A DNA stretch of 64,000 nt. It comes from Kribbella sp. NBC_01245 (lineage in GTDB: Bacteria > Actinomycetota > Actinomycetes > Propionibacteriales > Kribbellaceae). Location: NCBI RefSeq assembly GCF_036226525.1, contig NZ_CP108487.1:4588001-4652000 (forward strand), read 5' to 3'. Numbering within the stretch: position 1 is the stretch's first letter; the number at the start of each line of letters is the position of its first letter. The position numbers and the translations under genes are program-made. This document shows positions 1 through 8,418 of this stretch, one piece after another. Under the pieces are notes generated by a model. The model did no database searches. It had not been told where the DNA came from and worked only from the letters and a program-made list of their open reading frames with translations.

Positions 1-239
1 GCGGTCGTGATGACTCGCGCTGCGGTCCCTGCCTGCACCCCCGCCAGGCCACATCGCTCATCCAACGGCATCAGGTCGACGTGCGGCGACGCCGACGGTG
101 TCGTCGCCGGCGCAGTTTCAGGACGGGCCGATGTCGGCGCCGGCTCCTGGGTGCTTGGCCCACCCGATCCGCCGCACCCAGCGAGGACCAGGGCCAGACA
201 ACCCAGGACCGTCGTGACCAATGCGTCGCGAGTGGTCAA
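1..239 (-). CDS. Putative lipoprotein, N-terminal part (runs off the window)
   Basis: This is an open frame on the minus strand that begins with TTG and continues past position 1, so only about 79 residues are visible. A GGAGGG ribosome binding site lies 6 nt upstream of the TTG, which decides the start. The first 22 residues form a type II (lipoprotein) signal peptide: Arg4, a hydrophobic stretch, then the lipobox LAGC with Cys22 as the predicted lipidated residue. After the Cys come Gly/Ser, then a Pro/Thr/Ser/Ala-rich linker of about 40 residues typical of tethers for exported lipoproteins. The functional domain lies outside the window, so no function is assigned. Confidence 0.7.
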   Translation of the reverse strand, partial: MTTRDALVTTVLGCLALVLAGCGGSGGPSTQEPAPTSARPETAPATTPSASPHVDLMPLDERCGLAGVQAGTAARVITT

Positions 240-349
240 GGCGGCTCCCTCCGGCTGAAGTCCACGCATCGTACACCGAGAAGCAATTCACCAACTTTTG
301 AAACGGACACTTTGTTCGAGGCTGCCGAACTCCGCTGGGTAGTCAAGGG

Positions 350-377
350 TTGACTTTGCGCATTACCCCCGCATAAT
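350..377 (+). promoter_or_regulatory. Candidate promoter of the serine protease gene
   Basis: TTGACT (350-355) and CATAAT (372-377) are separated by 16 bp, close to the vegetative sigma consensus and unusually AT-rich for this genome. It would give a 5' leader of about 150 nt before the protease start at 535. The rest of 240-534 holds no other gene. This is a pattern match only. Confidence 0.45.
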
Positions 378-534
378 CGTTGGTGCGGCCATTCTCCGGT
401 ATCGAGATGGCCCAGGGGGAACACTTATTTCGTATTGCCGTGTCGCGCCTGTGCCATGGCATTTTCGTGCTGCCCCCGACACCGCCCATCGAGGGGATCA
501 GCCTCTCGAGTGAAGAATTCCGGGGGGAATTCAA

Positions 535-1629
535 ATGCGCACTGCCACCCGTTGGCAGCGGACTTCCGCTGCCCTCATCTCCGCCCTCGCGCTGGCCGCG
601 GCGACTCTTGCCGCGACCGGTTCGGCGGCCTCAGCAAGTCCGGTGCGACCCGCGGCACCTGCGGCCAGCATCGGCACCACGGCACCGGTGACGAACGACG
701 CGTGGGTCGCCGGCCGCCGCGCGTACGGCACCAAAGCGACCGCCGCGGACGCCGTCCGGGCCTACTGGACGCCGGAGCGCATGCGCTCCGCCACTCCGAT
801 CGAGGACTCGCCGCAGTACCTTGCCGCGCTCCGCAAGCTCCAGCAGGACGGCCCGCCGGCGTCCACGCCGGACACGTCCGCCGGACGGCAGGCGTTCAAC
901 CCTGCCACCGGCCAGATCAAGGCGCCACCGAGCGGTTTCGGCACCCAGGCGCACAACCCGAACTACCCCGTCGGACACCCGACCGCGCGGACCAGCGGCA
1001 AGGTGTTCTTCAGCCAGGGCGGCGGCAACTTCGTCTGCTCCGCCACCGTGATCAACTCCGAGGGCCAGGACACCGTCTGGTCCGCCGGGCACTGCATCCA
1101 CAGCGGAAGGGGCGGTGTCTGGTCCAGCAACTGGCAGTTCGTCCCGAACTACGACGACGACCTGGCCAACCCGCGCCCGTACGGCACCTGGGTGGCTTCG
1201 AACCTGTGGACCCGCACCGCATGGGTCAACAACTCGGACTTCAGCCAGGACTTCGGCGTGGCGATCATGAACACCCTCAACGGCAACCACATCGTGTCCT
1301 ACCTCGGTGGGCAGGGCCTGATCGTGAACGCCGGCACCAACGTGTGGATCAACGCCTTCGGCTACCCCGCGGAAGCCCCGTTCGACGGTGGCAACCTGTG
1401 GCAGTGCTGGGGCGGCTCGTCGGTCTTCTCGGGCCAGACGATCAAGATCCCGTGCAACATGACCCGCGGCAGCAGCGGCGGTGGCTGGTTCTACAACTGG
1501 GACGGCAACTGGGGCTGGCTGAACGGCGTCAACAGCCGGATCGACCGGATCGTGAACCCGACGATCATGATCAGCCCGTACTTCGACAATGACGCGCTCG
1601 ACCTCTACAACGCGACCCGGCACCTCTAA
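535..1629 (+). CDS. Secreted trypsin-like (V8/glutamyl endopeptidase-like) serine protease
   Basis: A 364-residue exported protein with an N-terminal signal peptide (positive N-region, Ala-rich hydrophobic core, cleavage probably near Ala33-Ser35). A propeptide-like segment of about 100 residues follows, then a chymotrypsin-fold domain. The catalytic triad is visible: His186 in SAGHC, Asp239 in QDFGVA and Ser314 in GSSGGG. Paired cysteines (Cys168/Cys187 and Cys291/Cys307) fit disulfides of an extracellular enzyme. The start is supported by a run of Gs about 8 nt upstream. It is a single gene with its own promoter candidate and a strong terminator downstream. The family cleaves proteins after specific residues; actual specificity cannot be read from the sequence. 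Confidence 0.9.
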   Translation: MRTATRWQRTSAALISALALAAATLAATGSAASASPVRPAAPAASIGTTAPVTNDAWVAGRRAYGTKATAADAVRAYWTPERMRSATPIEDSPQYLAALRKLQQDGPPASTPDTSAGRQAFNPATGQIKAPPSGFGTQAHNPNYPVGHPTARTSGKVFFSQGGGNFVCSATVINSEGQDTVWSAGHCIHSGRGGVWSSNWQFVPNYDDDLANPRPYGTWVASNLWTRTAWVNNSDFSQDFGVAIMNTLNGNHIVSYLGGQGLIVNAGTNVWINAFGYPAEAPFDGGNLWQCWGGSSVFSGQTIKIPCNMTRGSSGGGWFYNWDGNWGWLNGVNSRIDRIVNPTIMISPYFDNDALDLYNATRHL

Positions 1630-1640
1630 ATAACACAATC

Positions 1641-1676
1641 GGTGGTCCGGCGGGCGCCCGCCGGACCACCCTTTTA
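1641..1676 (+). terminator. Rho-independent terminator of the serine protease gene
   Basis: A perfect 14-bp stem (1641-1654 with 1657-1670) with a minimal loop is followed by CTTTTAT. It lies 11 nt after the protease stop codon and also separates it from the converging biosynthetic operon that ends at 1752. Confidence 0.85.
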
Positions 1677-1751
1677 TACTCAATCAATCGACTGACATTC
1701 AATTTCTCAACCGTTCCACATTTAACGAGTACCGATGGAATTGATCAAAGA

Positions 1752-2894
1752 TCAATTCTGCAGCTGCTCGGCGAAGTGCGTGCGAAGCTGCGCCATATGC
1801 GTTTCGGTCCAGTCCGTGCCATCGGCGCTGAAATGGGCCGAAAGGGCACCTTCAGCGGTCTTTCGGGCACGAATCCCGAGCGCGCCGGCGAGTCCGGTGT
1901 CCTTGGGCCCGGCCGCAGCGACGACGGACCCGGTCACCCCGCCGAACTTGTAGGCCTCGGGCCACCCCTGCGCGACGTACTCGAAGAACGGTGTCCGCGG
2001 GCCTTGGGCGATCTCGCTCTGTGGGAAGCGCGCGTACCGGCTGCACCCGACCACCGAGTCCCGTACGGCGGCCAAGTGGTCCCCGGTCGACGCCATCGGC
2101 ACCACCAGGTACGACGGCACGATGCAAGGCCCGAGGACCGATTGCCAGGCGGGCCGATCGCGTTTGCCGAAGAGGGTCGAGAAGACCATCGTGTCGCCCG
2201 GTCCGGCGTACGGCGTCATCCCGTCGGCGAGAGCGGTGAGCAAGGAGACGAGCATCGTGCTGCGTTTGGCCTTGATCAGGTCTTCCGCCCGGGCCGTCTC
2301 TGCCGACGTCAACAGTTGCGCCCGGAACGCGAAGGGATCGCCGGCCGGGCCCGAAGGTGGTGCGGCTGCCTCGCCAAGGACGGTCTGCCACCAACGTTCG
2401 GCGGCGTCCCGGTTGCGTCGTACTTGCTCGGCCTCGTCGAGCGTGTAGTCGGCGTACTGCGCGGCCGGCGGCGGCAGTTCCGACGCCCAGAGGCGAGCGG
2501 TGTAGCAGGCGGCCAGGTCCGCGAACGCCGCCCACAGCGTCACCGGGTCCGAGATGAGGTGGTGGAGGTGCAGCGCGATCCGGTCTTCGCCGATCCTGAG
2601 ACGTACGGGCGCCAGCCGGTCAACCGGCGCATGGATCTCCGGTGCCTCTTGGAACACTTCGAGCGGCGATAGGGGCTCATCCGCGACCACCTGGAGTGGC
2701 TCGTCGTCGACTGTGGTCCTTAGTACGTCGTGGCGCCGTTGGAGGTCATCGAAGGCTCGGGCGAGTACGGCGATATCGACCGGGCCATCGAGCTCGACCA
2801 TCGCGTTCATTGTGAACCACGGGCCTTTCGCGAACCCCGGCCGCGCCTTGTCCAGGTCCAGCGCGAAGGTCTGCCACAAGGAGGCCGGCGTCAT
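1752..2894 (-). CDS. Stand-alone condensation-domain protein
   Basis: 380 residues forming a single NRPS-type condensation (C) domain with no carrier or adenylation domain attached. The RHDVLRT segment at about 55-61 matches a conserved C-domain motif. The active-site motif HHxxxDG is present as HHLISDP (His111, His112, Asp116) with Gly replaced by Pro117. The start is the ATG that overlaps the preceding gene's stop (ATGA), rather than an upstream ATG inside that gene. As last gene of the operon it probably condenses or releases whatever is tethered to the small carrier protein encoded at 6980-7234. Such domains form amide or ester bonds between a carrier-bound acyl group and a nucleophile. 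Substrate is unknown. Confidence 0.8.
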   Translation of the reverse strand: MTPASLWQTFALDLDKARPGFAKGPWFTMNAMVELDGPVDIAVLARAFDDLQRRHDVLRTTVDDEPLQVVADEPLSPLEVFQEAPEIHAPVDRLAPVRLRIGEDRIALHLHHLISDPVTLWAAFADLAACYTARLWASELPPPAAQYADYTLDEAEQVRRNRDAAERWWQTVLGEAAAPPSGPAGDPFAFRAQLLTSAETARAEDLIKAKRSTMLVSLLTALADGMTPYAGPGDTMVFSTLFGKRDRPAWQSVLGPCIVPSYLVVPMASTGDHLAAVRDSVVGCSRYARFPQSEIAQGPRTPFFEYVAQGWPEAYKFGGVTGSVVAAAGPKDTGLAGALGIRARKTAEGALSAHFSADGTDWTETHMAQLRTHFAEQLQN

Positions 2895-3943
2895 AGCAAC
2901 GCCCGCGAGTAGTCCGCTGGGGAGGCGGCCAGCAAAGCGGTGTGCAGGTCCTCTAGAACGTCTGTGGCGAAGTCCTTCGCGGCCCAGTCGTCGAAGGCGA
3001 TGCCGAACCCGAGGTGCTGCCACAACTCGGCATTCCGTTGCTCATGCGGGCCGAACGGTTCGAGCAGTACGGCCGGAGTCGCCGACCAGAGGGAGTCGAG
3101 CAACGTGCCGCCGCCGGGTTTGCTCACCGTCGCCAGTGCCCGTCGTGCGAGGTCGAACGACCCGTGATGCCCTTCGCGCTGCGCGAAGACCGGCACCTCA
3201 TCCGGTACGACCGGGCCGAACGGCGGATAGCCGTCGTCCAGCCACGGATGCCACTCGGGGTCGATCATGAAAAAGCGCACGCCATCCAGCTCGGCGAGAT
3301 CGCGATTCTCGTAGGCGACGACGTCCAGCTCGAAGCCGTGCGTTAGCAGCTCGGGAGCGCGCTCGCGGTACGTGCCCATCCCCCAGCCGCCGCCGTGCAC
3401 GAGCAACCGGTGGTCCCGGTCGGTCCAGGCGAGTGGCTCCTCGCGACTGACCGGAATGCTGCAGGGGATGCGTTCGTTGGCCGCGTCGGCCAGCCAAACG
3501 TGCTCGACCGCCAGGGTGGTCGGACCGGCCTTGTCGAACGACGGCGACTGGACCGAGTCCACGTGGCAGACATCGACCGGCACCCCGTCAGCTCCCGCGG
3601 CGTACCGCTCGACGTATCGCTCGATGATCGGGAGCCAGAATCCGGAGAAGACCACGAACCGGCTGACCTCGCGCGCACGCCAATCCCGCAGCAGGTCGTC
3701 CACCGCCTGGGCGTCGGTCGCGATCGAGGCATCCCGGGCGAGCTTCTGCCCGGCGAGCGCGACCCGGAAATCCCGGTGGAAGGCCTGTTTCGAACGGGCG
3801 GTCGTGGCGAGGGTGTGGGCCGGCATGAGGCGTTCCAGCACGGTCACGCGGGCGGAAGCGCCTTGTTCCCTTAAGCGATCCCGCAACAGTAGACCCGGTA
3901 CATGGACGCCGAGCGCGACGCCGGACGTGAGGATCTCGATCAC
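2891..3943 (-). CDS. GT-B fold glycosyltransferase-like protein
   Basis: 350 residues, GTG start overlapping the upstream stop by 4 nt (GTGA). The N-terminal half resembles an acceptor-binding Rossmann half (starts IEILTSG). The C-terminal half carries SKPGGGTLLDSLW at about 274-286 followed by LLEPFGPHEQRNA (about 293-305), the nucleotide-sugar binding pattern of GT1/MurG-like enzymes. Position in the operon, between a kinase gene and a condensation-domain gene, suggests a sugar or amino-sugar moiety in the product. The family call is by motif; donor and acceptor are not predictable. Confidence 0.7.
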   Translation of the reverse strand: MIEILTSGVALGVHVPGLLLRDRLREQGASARVTVLERLMPAHTLATTARSKQAFHRDFRVALAGQKLARDASIATDAQAVDDLLRDWRAREVSRFVVFSGFWLPIIERYVERYAAGADGVPVDVCHVDSVQSPSFDKAGPTTLAVEHVWLADAANERIPCSIPVSREEPLAWTDRDHRLLVHGGGWGMGTYRERAPELLTHGFELDVVAYENRDLAELDGVRFFMIDPEWHPWLDDGYPPFGPVVPDEVPVFAQREGHHGSFDLARRALATVSKPGGGTLLDSLWSATPAVLLEPFGPHEQRNAELWQHLGFGIAFDDWAAKDFATDVLEDLHTALLAASPADYSRALL

Positions 3944-4848
3944 AGCTTGGCCAATTCCTTGAGCAAGTGCCGGTTGACGAGACGTCCCAGCTGCTCGTGG
4001 TCAGGCCCTTCGTAGCCGCGCGGCACGACCTCGATCGTCATGATCAAGTACAGGTAGACCCGGTAGAGCGGCAGCAGCGTTTGATCCAACTCGCCGTAGC
4101 CCGCGAGCAGTTCGGGGGCGACCGTGCTCTCGAAAAGCGTGAGTGAGACGAACTCCGCCACGGGGTCGCCCCAGAAGGCCCGTTCGCCGTCGATCAAGCC
4201 GGTGATCCGCCCGTTTTCGACCAGGATGTTGCCGTCCCACAGGTCGAAGTGCACCAGCGTGGGGGTCCGGACGGCGTCCAGCAGGGGCAGTCGGTCCAGC
4301 ACCAGCTGCCGGATGGCCTCGGCCGGACGCGGCAGCTGTACGTCGTACGTCGCGGCGTCGGCGAGTAGGTCGTCCATCATGGCGAGGAATGCGGCTCCCC
4401 ACGTGCTGGTCAATCCCCGCTGGGGGTAGCCGAAGCTCGTTCCGGTCACCTCGTGCAGGTCGGCCACGATGCGGCCGAGGTCCTTCCGCAACCGCGCGCG
4501 TTCATCGCCCTCGATGTCCTGGGAGTGCCAGGTCCTGCCGGGGATGGCGGTCATCAGCAGGAAGTCGGTGTCTGCGTAGACCACCTCGGGCACCGGCGCT
4601 TTGCCACGGGCTGCCGTGTAGAACTCGGTCTCGGTCCGGATCAGGTCGTGCTCATGCGACAGCACGGGCGCGGCCGGATCCGGCGCGTATTTGAGCATCA
4701 GGTCACCGTCGGGCAGGCCGATTCGGTAGACGGTGTTGAAGGTTCCCTCCGTCAGCTCCTGATATGACCGCACCTGTGCCGGGTCGAGACCGGCGAGCCG
4801 CAGGAGTTGTTCCAGACCCGCACGATCCAACTGCCGTTTGTTACTCAT
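3940..4848 (-). CDS. APH/choline-kinase family phosphotransferase
   Basis: 302 residues of the aminoglycoside phosphotransferase (APH) fold. Lys53 in the N-lobe is the probable ATP-anchoring residue. The catalytic loop reads HFDLWDGN with His200, Asp202 and Asn207, and the metal-binding Asp220 lies in IDGE. The gene overlaps the oxidoreductase by 8 nt and the glycosyltransferase by 4 nt, so it is co-translated with them. In natural product loci such kinases either phosphorylate a sugar or amino alcohol intermediate or inactivate the toxic product inside the producer. Which applies here cannot be decided. Confidence 0.8.
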   Translation of the reverse strand: MSNKRQLDRAGLEQLLRLAGLDPAQVRSYQELTEGTFNTVYRIGLPDGDLMLKYAPDPAAPVLSHEHDLIRTETEFYTAARGKAPVPEVVYADTDFLLMTAIPGRTWHSQDIEGDERARLRKDLGRIVADLHEVTGTSFGYPQRGLTSTWGAAFLAMMDDLLADAATYDVQLPRPAEAIRQLVLDRLPLLDAVRTPTLVHFDLWDGNILVENGRITGLIDGERAFWGDPVAEFVSLTLFESTVAPELLAGYGELDQTLLPLYRVYLYLIMTIEVVPRGYEGPDHEQLGRLVNRHLLKELAKL

Positions 4849-5809
4849 GCCTGCTCCGAGCGTCGCGGTAGATGTCGTCCATCAGTTCGATCCGGCGGAT
4901 CGCCGCCGATAGTTGCCCTGGCCAACTAATCGGATCGCCCGCGACCAGCGTTCGGATCCGACTGAGCTGGCGTTCGTAGTACGAGACCGCGGGGAAGGCG
5001 ATCACCCGCCGGCGGGTCTCTTGCACCACCACGTTAAGCGGCAGTGTGCCGGCCATCGGGCGCAGGAAGTTCCGCATCTTGACCGTCGCCCGCTCGAACA
5101 CGAACAGGTGATCCGACACATGCCGATCGCCAAACCTCGCCGTGAGCACGGCCTCGGCGCCTCCCGGCCAGCGCAAACTCGCACGGAACACGTAGTCGAT
5201 GCCATGAGGCCCTTCGAAGTCCGAGCGGCCTTCAACCACCACGTCGTCATCGTCGAGTCCGATCGTGCTCTGCAGCGCCTCCAACCAGTAGCTCGCGGCG
5301 TCGAAGAAGATGCCCCCACCAAGCTCCGGATAACGCCGGTAGTTGCCGTCCACCGGGTCCGCGAAAGCCATCGCCGTCTCCACCCGTTGAAGCCTTCCGT
5401 ACGGCTCGTCGACCACCATCGCCCGTACGGCCTCCTGCCACTCCTGGCCTGCGGACGCGACGGCCTCAACGACTTGCACACCACCTTCGGCCGCGGCGTA
5501 CTCGATCTCGGCGACCTCGTTAGCCGTTAAACACAAGGGCTTTTCGACGATCACGTGCTTCCCGGCGAGCGCGGCACGGACGGCCCAACGATGATGGGCC
5601 GAGCTGTGCAGGGAGACGTAGACAGCGTTGATCTCCGGATCGGCCAGCAGTGCGGAGTAGGTCTCGTGCACCACCGGAATGCCGTGCGCCGAGGCGTACT
5701 CCTTTGCGCGAACCGGATCACTCGCCGCGACAGCGCGGACTTGGGAGGCGCACAGCACGCGCTGGGCGATGGCGGTCGCGCCGATCAGGCCGAGCTCAAG
5801 CGGCGGCAT
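4841..5809 (-). CDS. Gfo/Idh/MocA-family NAD(P)-dependent oxidoreductase
   Basis: 322 residues. The N-terminal Rossmann fold begins GLIGATAIAQ (the glycine motif GxxGxxxx is only partly kept), and the diagnostic EKP motif is at Glu89-Lys90-Pro91. The C-terminal half contains a mixed sheet domain with GGGIFFDAASYWLEAL in place of the usual GGG-x-DxGxH; the usual Asp-x-x-x-His pair appears as Asp-x-x-x-Tyr, so the catalytic His seems replaced. Family members oxidise or reduce hydroxyls on sugars, inositols or imines. Start is the ATG lying 14 nt inside the preceding gene. Confidence 0.8.
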   Translation of the reverse strand: MPPLELGLIGATAIAQRVLCASQVRAVAASDPVRAKEYASAHGIPVVHETYSALLADPEINAVYVSLHSSAHHRWAVRAALAGKHVIVEKPLCLTANEVAEIEYAAAEGGVQVVEAVASAGQEWQEAVRAMVVDEPYGRLQRVETAMAFADPVDGNYRRYPELGGGIFFDAASYWLEALQSTIGLDDDDVVVEGRSDFEGPHGIDYVFRASLRWPGGAEAVLTARFGDRHVSDHLFVFERATVKMRNFLRPMAGTLPLNVVVQETRRRVIAFPAVSYYERQLSRIRTLVAGDPISWPGQLSAAIRRIELMDDIYRDARSRHE

Positions 5810-6983
5810 CCGTCATCCCCCGCGGAACCAGGCCCGCCGCGCTGACCTCGGCCACCAACCGCTGCCGCCATTGGGCTACCTCGTCGGCCGGGCAGAACAG
5901 GCCGACGTACACGCGACCACCCGGCGCCGCGAGCGTGCTGCCGCTGAGCACGCACACCCCTGGATCGGCACCACCCCGATAGGCGATCGGCTCGATGGCG
6001 GCGACCACGTCGGCGATTCCCTTGCCAAGGGCAACGTTCAGCTCGAGCTGGCCGAGATGCCCACGCAAGCCGTGGTGACAGACCCGGCGATCGAGCAGTA
6101 CGGCGAGCAGGCCGAGCGACTTGCGGGCGTTGATCTCGAGTACGGGTATAAGCGAGCCGTCCTCGAGAACCATCGCGTCGACCCCGACCGGACCCCAATA
6201 GCCCGCACTCGTCAACGCCGGTACGACCCGGGCGATCGTCTCGCCGTACGCCTGCTCGTCGACCAAACCAGGCTGGAGCGGACCCGAGGCCAGATGGCGG
6301 AAGCCCCGATTCGTCATGCCTTGCACGCCGACGAACTCCCAGCGGCCGTCGGGCTCGAGCAACAGATGACCCGAGAAGTCGTACGCCTTGGGGAACTTCT
6401 CCTGGACGATCAGCTCGACCCGACGGCCGGCCTCAACCTGCTTGCGCAGCACGCGTTCGATGGCTCGGAGTACGCCGGGGGTCGGGATCTCGAGTAAGGC
6501 CCGGCCCGAGACGCCGTACGGATCCTTGACCAGCGCCCGGAAACCGAGGGCTCCAACCGCGCGGACCAACTCCTCGACGGAGCGGACCACCACGCCGGCA
6601 CCGGGTAGGCCCAGCTCTCGAACCAACTCGTTCGACCAGGACTTCGAGTTCACTTGAGCGACAACCGTTGCCGAGGGCAACCCTTCGGCACCCATTTGAG
6701 GAAGGACCGCGTACGGCTGCGGCTCGTACCCTGCGGGCAACTCCTGCCCAGGATCACCCAGCTCGAAGGTGATGCCCGCAGCGGCCAGGCCGGAGCGGAC
6801 CGCGTCGGCCATCGGGTGCCGGGTGATCAGCAGGTCACCCGGCGCGCAGAATCCCGCCAGCAACTCGTCCATCGCTTCGACGTCGCGGCCACCACCTCCG
6901 AACGCAGGCAGGGCGGCCAGGTCGTCCGGGCGCCAGTACGACTCCGCGTCGAAGGTGCCGAAATGTACCGCTGGTCTGGTCAC
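5796..6983 (-). CDS. ATP-grasp carboxylate ligase
   Basis: 395 residues with a preATP-grasp segment (1-100) and an ATP-grasp domain. Lys153 in VKDPYG (followed by SGRAL) is the nucleotide-binding loop. The metal site is formed by Asp269 in VGVDAM and Glu283/Asn285 in VLEINARK. The GTG start overlaps the carrier-protein stop (GTGA), a strong sign that the two act together. ATP-grasp ligases activate a carboxylate as an acyl-phosphate and join it to an amine or thiol. With no adenylation domain in the operon, this enzyme is the best candidate for loading the carrier protein or for forming the product's amide bond (inference). Confidence 0.8.
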   Translation of the reverse strand: MTRPAVHFGTFDAESYWRPDDLAALPAFGGGGRDVEAMDELLAGFCAPGDLLITRHPMADAVRSGLAAAGITFELGDPGQELPAGYEPQPYAVLPQMGAEGLPSATVVAQVNSKSWSNELVRELGLPGAGVVVRSVEELVRAVGALGFRALVKDPYGVSGRALLEIPTPGVLRAIERVLRKQVEAGRRVELIVQEKFPKAYDFSGHLLLEPDGRWEFVGVQGMTNRGFRHLASGPLQPGLVDEQAYGETIARVVPALTSAGYWGPVGVDAMVLEDGSLIPVLEINARKSLGLLAVLLDRRVCHHGLRGHLGQLELNVALGKGIADVVAAIEPIAYRGGADPGVCVLSGSTLAAPGGRVYVGLFCPADEVAQWRQRLVAEVSAAGLVPRGMTDAAA

Positions 6984-7234
6984 TGGACAGGTGCGGCCAG
7001 ACGCGCGACGAACCCGCTGAACTGCCGCACCGAGCGGAGATCGTCCAGCTGGAGCGACGGATAGTCCAGTTCCAGGTCGAACTCGTCCTCGATCGCGAGC
7101 AGGAAGGTGATCGTCTGCAACGAGTCCAGTCCGTACTCGGCGACCAGGTCGGCCTCGGACCCGATCTGCTCGGCGGTCAGCCCGTTGTCCAGCACCTTGG
7201 CCAGCACGAGCTTGACGCGGTTCTCGATGTCCAT
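6980..7234 (-). CDS. Stand-alone acyl/peptidyl carrier protein
   Basis: 84 residues, acidic, with the phosphopantetheine attachment motif GLDSLQ (Ser38) followed by the helix TITFLLAIEDEF, as in PF00550 carrier proteins. It lies between the radical SAM gene (5 nt gap) and the ATP-grasp gene (4 nt overlap). It should be converted to the holo form by a phosphopantetheinyl transferase encoded elsewhere; none is in this window. It is the likely covalent tether on which the operon's enzymes work, as there is no large NRPS or PKS in the operon. Confidence 0.88.
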   Translation of the reverse strand: MDIENRVKLVLAKVLDNGLTAEQIGSEADLVAEYGLDSLQTITFLLAIEDEFDLELDYPSLQLDDLRSVRQFSGFVARLAAPVQ

Positions 7235-7239
7235 CTGGT

Positions 7240-8415
7240 TCACACCCCGTTCAGGTAAAGGAGAATGCACTTCGAGCAGACCGGCATCATGCCGTTCTCG
7301 GACATGATCCGGCGGACCTCGCGGAACGACTGGCTCTGCCACAGGTCGTCGACCGACTGTTCGTAGAGGTTGCCGACCACGAACTCCGGGAAGAACTTGC
7401 ACGAGCTCACCGCGCCGTCCGCGTGCACCTCCATCCGGTTCGAGACCGCGAGGCACTTGCTGCGGTGCTGCGCCGGCCGCGACGTACCGAGGATGAAGTC
7501 GGTGACCTCTTCGTCCTCCAACTGCGGCTGATACCGCAGACGGACGTTCCAAGCGCGGGAGGCCAGCCGGGCCATCGACTCGCGCAGCACCGGCAGCAGC
7601 TCCTCTGGCAGCCGGTAGGTGTAGGAGTGCCAGGTCGGCCGCTTGGTGTTCGTCTCCGGTTTGAGCCAGGCGAAGCTCTGCTCGTAGAGACGGTCCATCT
7701 GGTCGGCCACCTCGGGACTGATGAACCAGGGGAACTGGAAGTAGACGGTGTTCACCCCGAGCTCTTCGGCCCACTCCATGAACTCGTACATCTTGGTGAC
7801 CGTCACGTGCGAGACCATGCAGGACAGGGACAACTCGCCGTCCCACTCGCCGGACTTCTTCAAGTCCAGCATGAGCTTGATGTTCTCCATGGTGCGTTTG
7901 AAGGTGCCACGCCCACGGAGAGCCTCGTGGTCCTCCCCGAGCCCGTCGAGGCTCACTAGCAGGTTGAGGTTCTCCCCGATCTTCAGGAGGTCGTCCAGCT
8001 TGCGCTTGAACAGCAGGCCATTCGTACACATGTTGACCGTCCGCGGGTACTTCTGCAGCAGGTCAGCCACCTGGTCGAACTTGGTGTGCATCAAGGGCTC
8101 GCCACCCCACAGGAACAACTTGGACTTCGTAGTGGCGGTAGTACGCAGCACGTCCTCGACAACCGAGACGTCGAGCTCGGTGCGCTGTCGCTCCGAGCTG
8201 AAGTCCCGGAAGAAGCCCTGCTCGTTCCACTGGTAGCAGTGGGTACAGCGCAGGTTGCACCGGTACGTCAGTTGCAGGCTCACCTCCTGGGGCAAAGGCG
8301 CCGCGTAGCTCGGGTCGATCAGTAGGTTCTTGCGAGCCTTGGACCGGATCGACACGGTGTGTTTGATATCGGCGAACTCCTTGGTGTTCAGGATTCGCGT
8401 GGTGGTGGGACGCAT
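7240..8415 (-). CDS. Radical SAM/SPASM domain enzyme
   Basis: 391 residues. The AdoMet-binding cluster motif CxxxCxxC is Cys53-Cys57-Cys60 (CNLRCTHC) and the SAM-binding GGE motif is at 104-106. The C-terminal quarter has a SPASM-type auxiliary cluster region with four cysteines (two flanking VSNRMEVHADGAVSS, then a final CSKC). SPASM enzymes commonly modify peptides or other tethered substrates by radical C-H chemistry, and the auxiliary clusters bind the substrate or shuttle electrons. Start is supported by AGGAGG about 10 nt upstream. No precursor peptide gene is found beside it, so a carrier-bound substrate is more likely than a ribosomal peptide. Confidence 0.85.
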   Translation of the reverse strand: MRPTTTRILNTKEFADIKHTVSIRSKARKNLLIDPSYAAPLPQEVSLQLTYRCNLRCTHCYQWNEQGFFRDFSSERQRTELDVSVVEDVLRTTATTKSKLFLWGGEPLMHTKFDQVADLLQKYPRTVNMCTNGLLFKRKLDDLLKIGENLNLLVSLDGLGEDHEALRGRGTFKRTMENIKLMLDLKKSGEWDGELSLSCMVSHVTVTKMYEFMEWAEELGVNTVYFQFPWFISPEVADQMDRLYEQSFAWLKPETNTKRPTWHSYTYRLPEELLPVLRESMARLASRAWNVRLRYQPQLEDEEVTDFILGTSRPAQHRSKCLAVSNRMEVHADGAVSSCKFFPEFVVGNLYEQSVDDLWQSQSFREVRRIMSENGMMPVCSKCILLYLNGV

Positions 8416-8418
8416 TCG

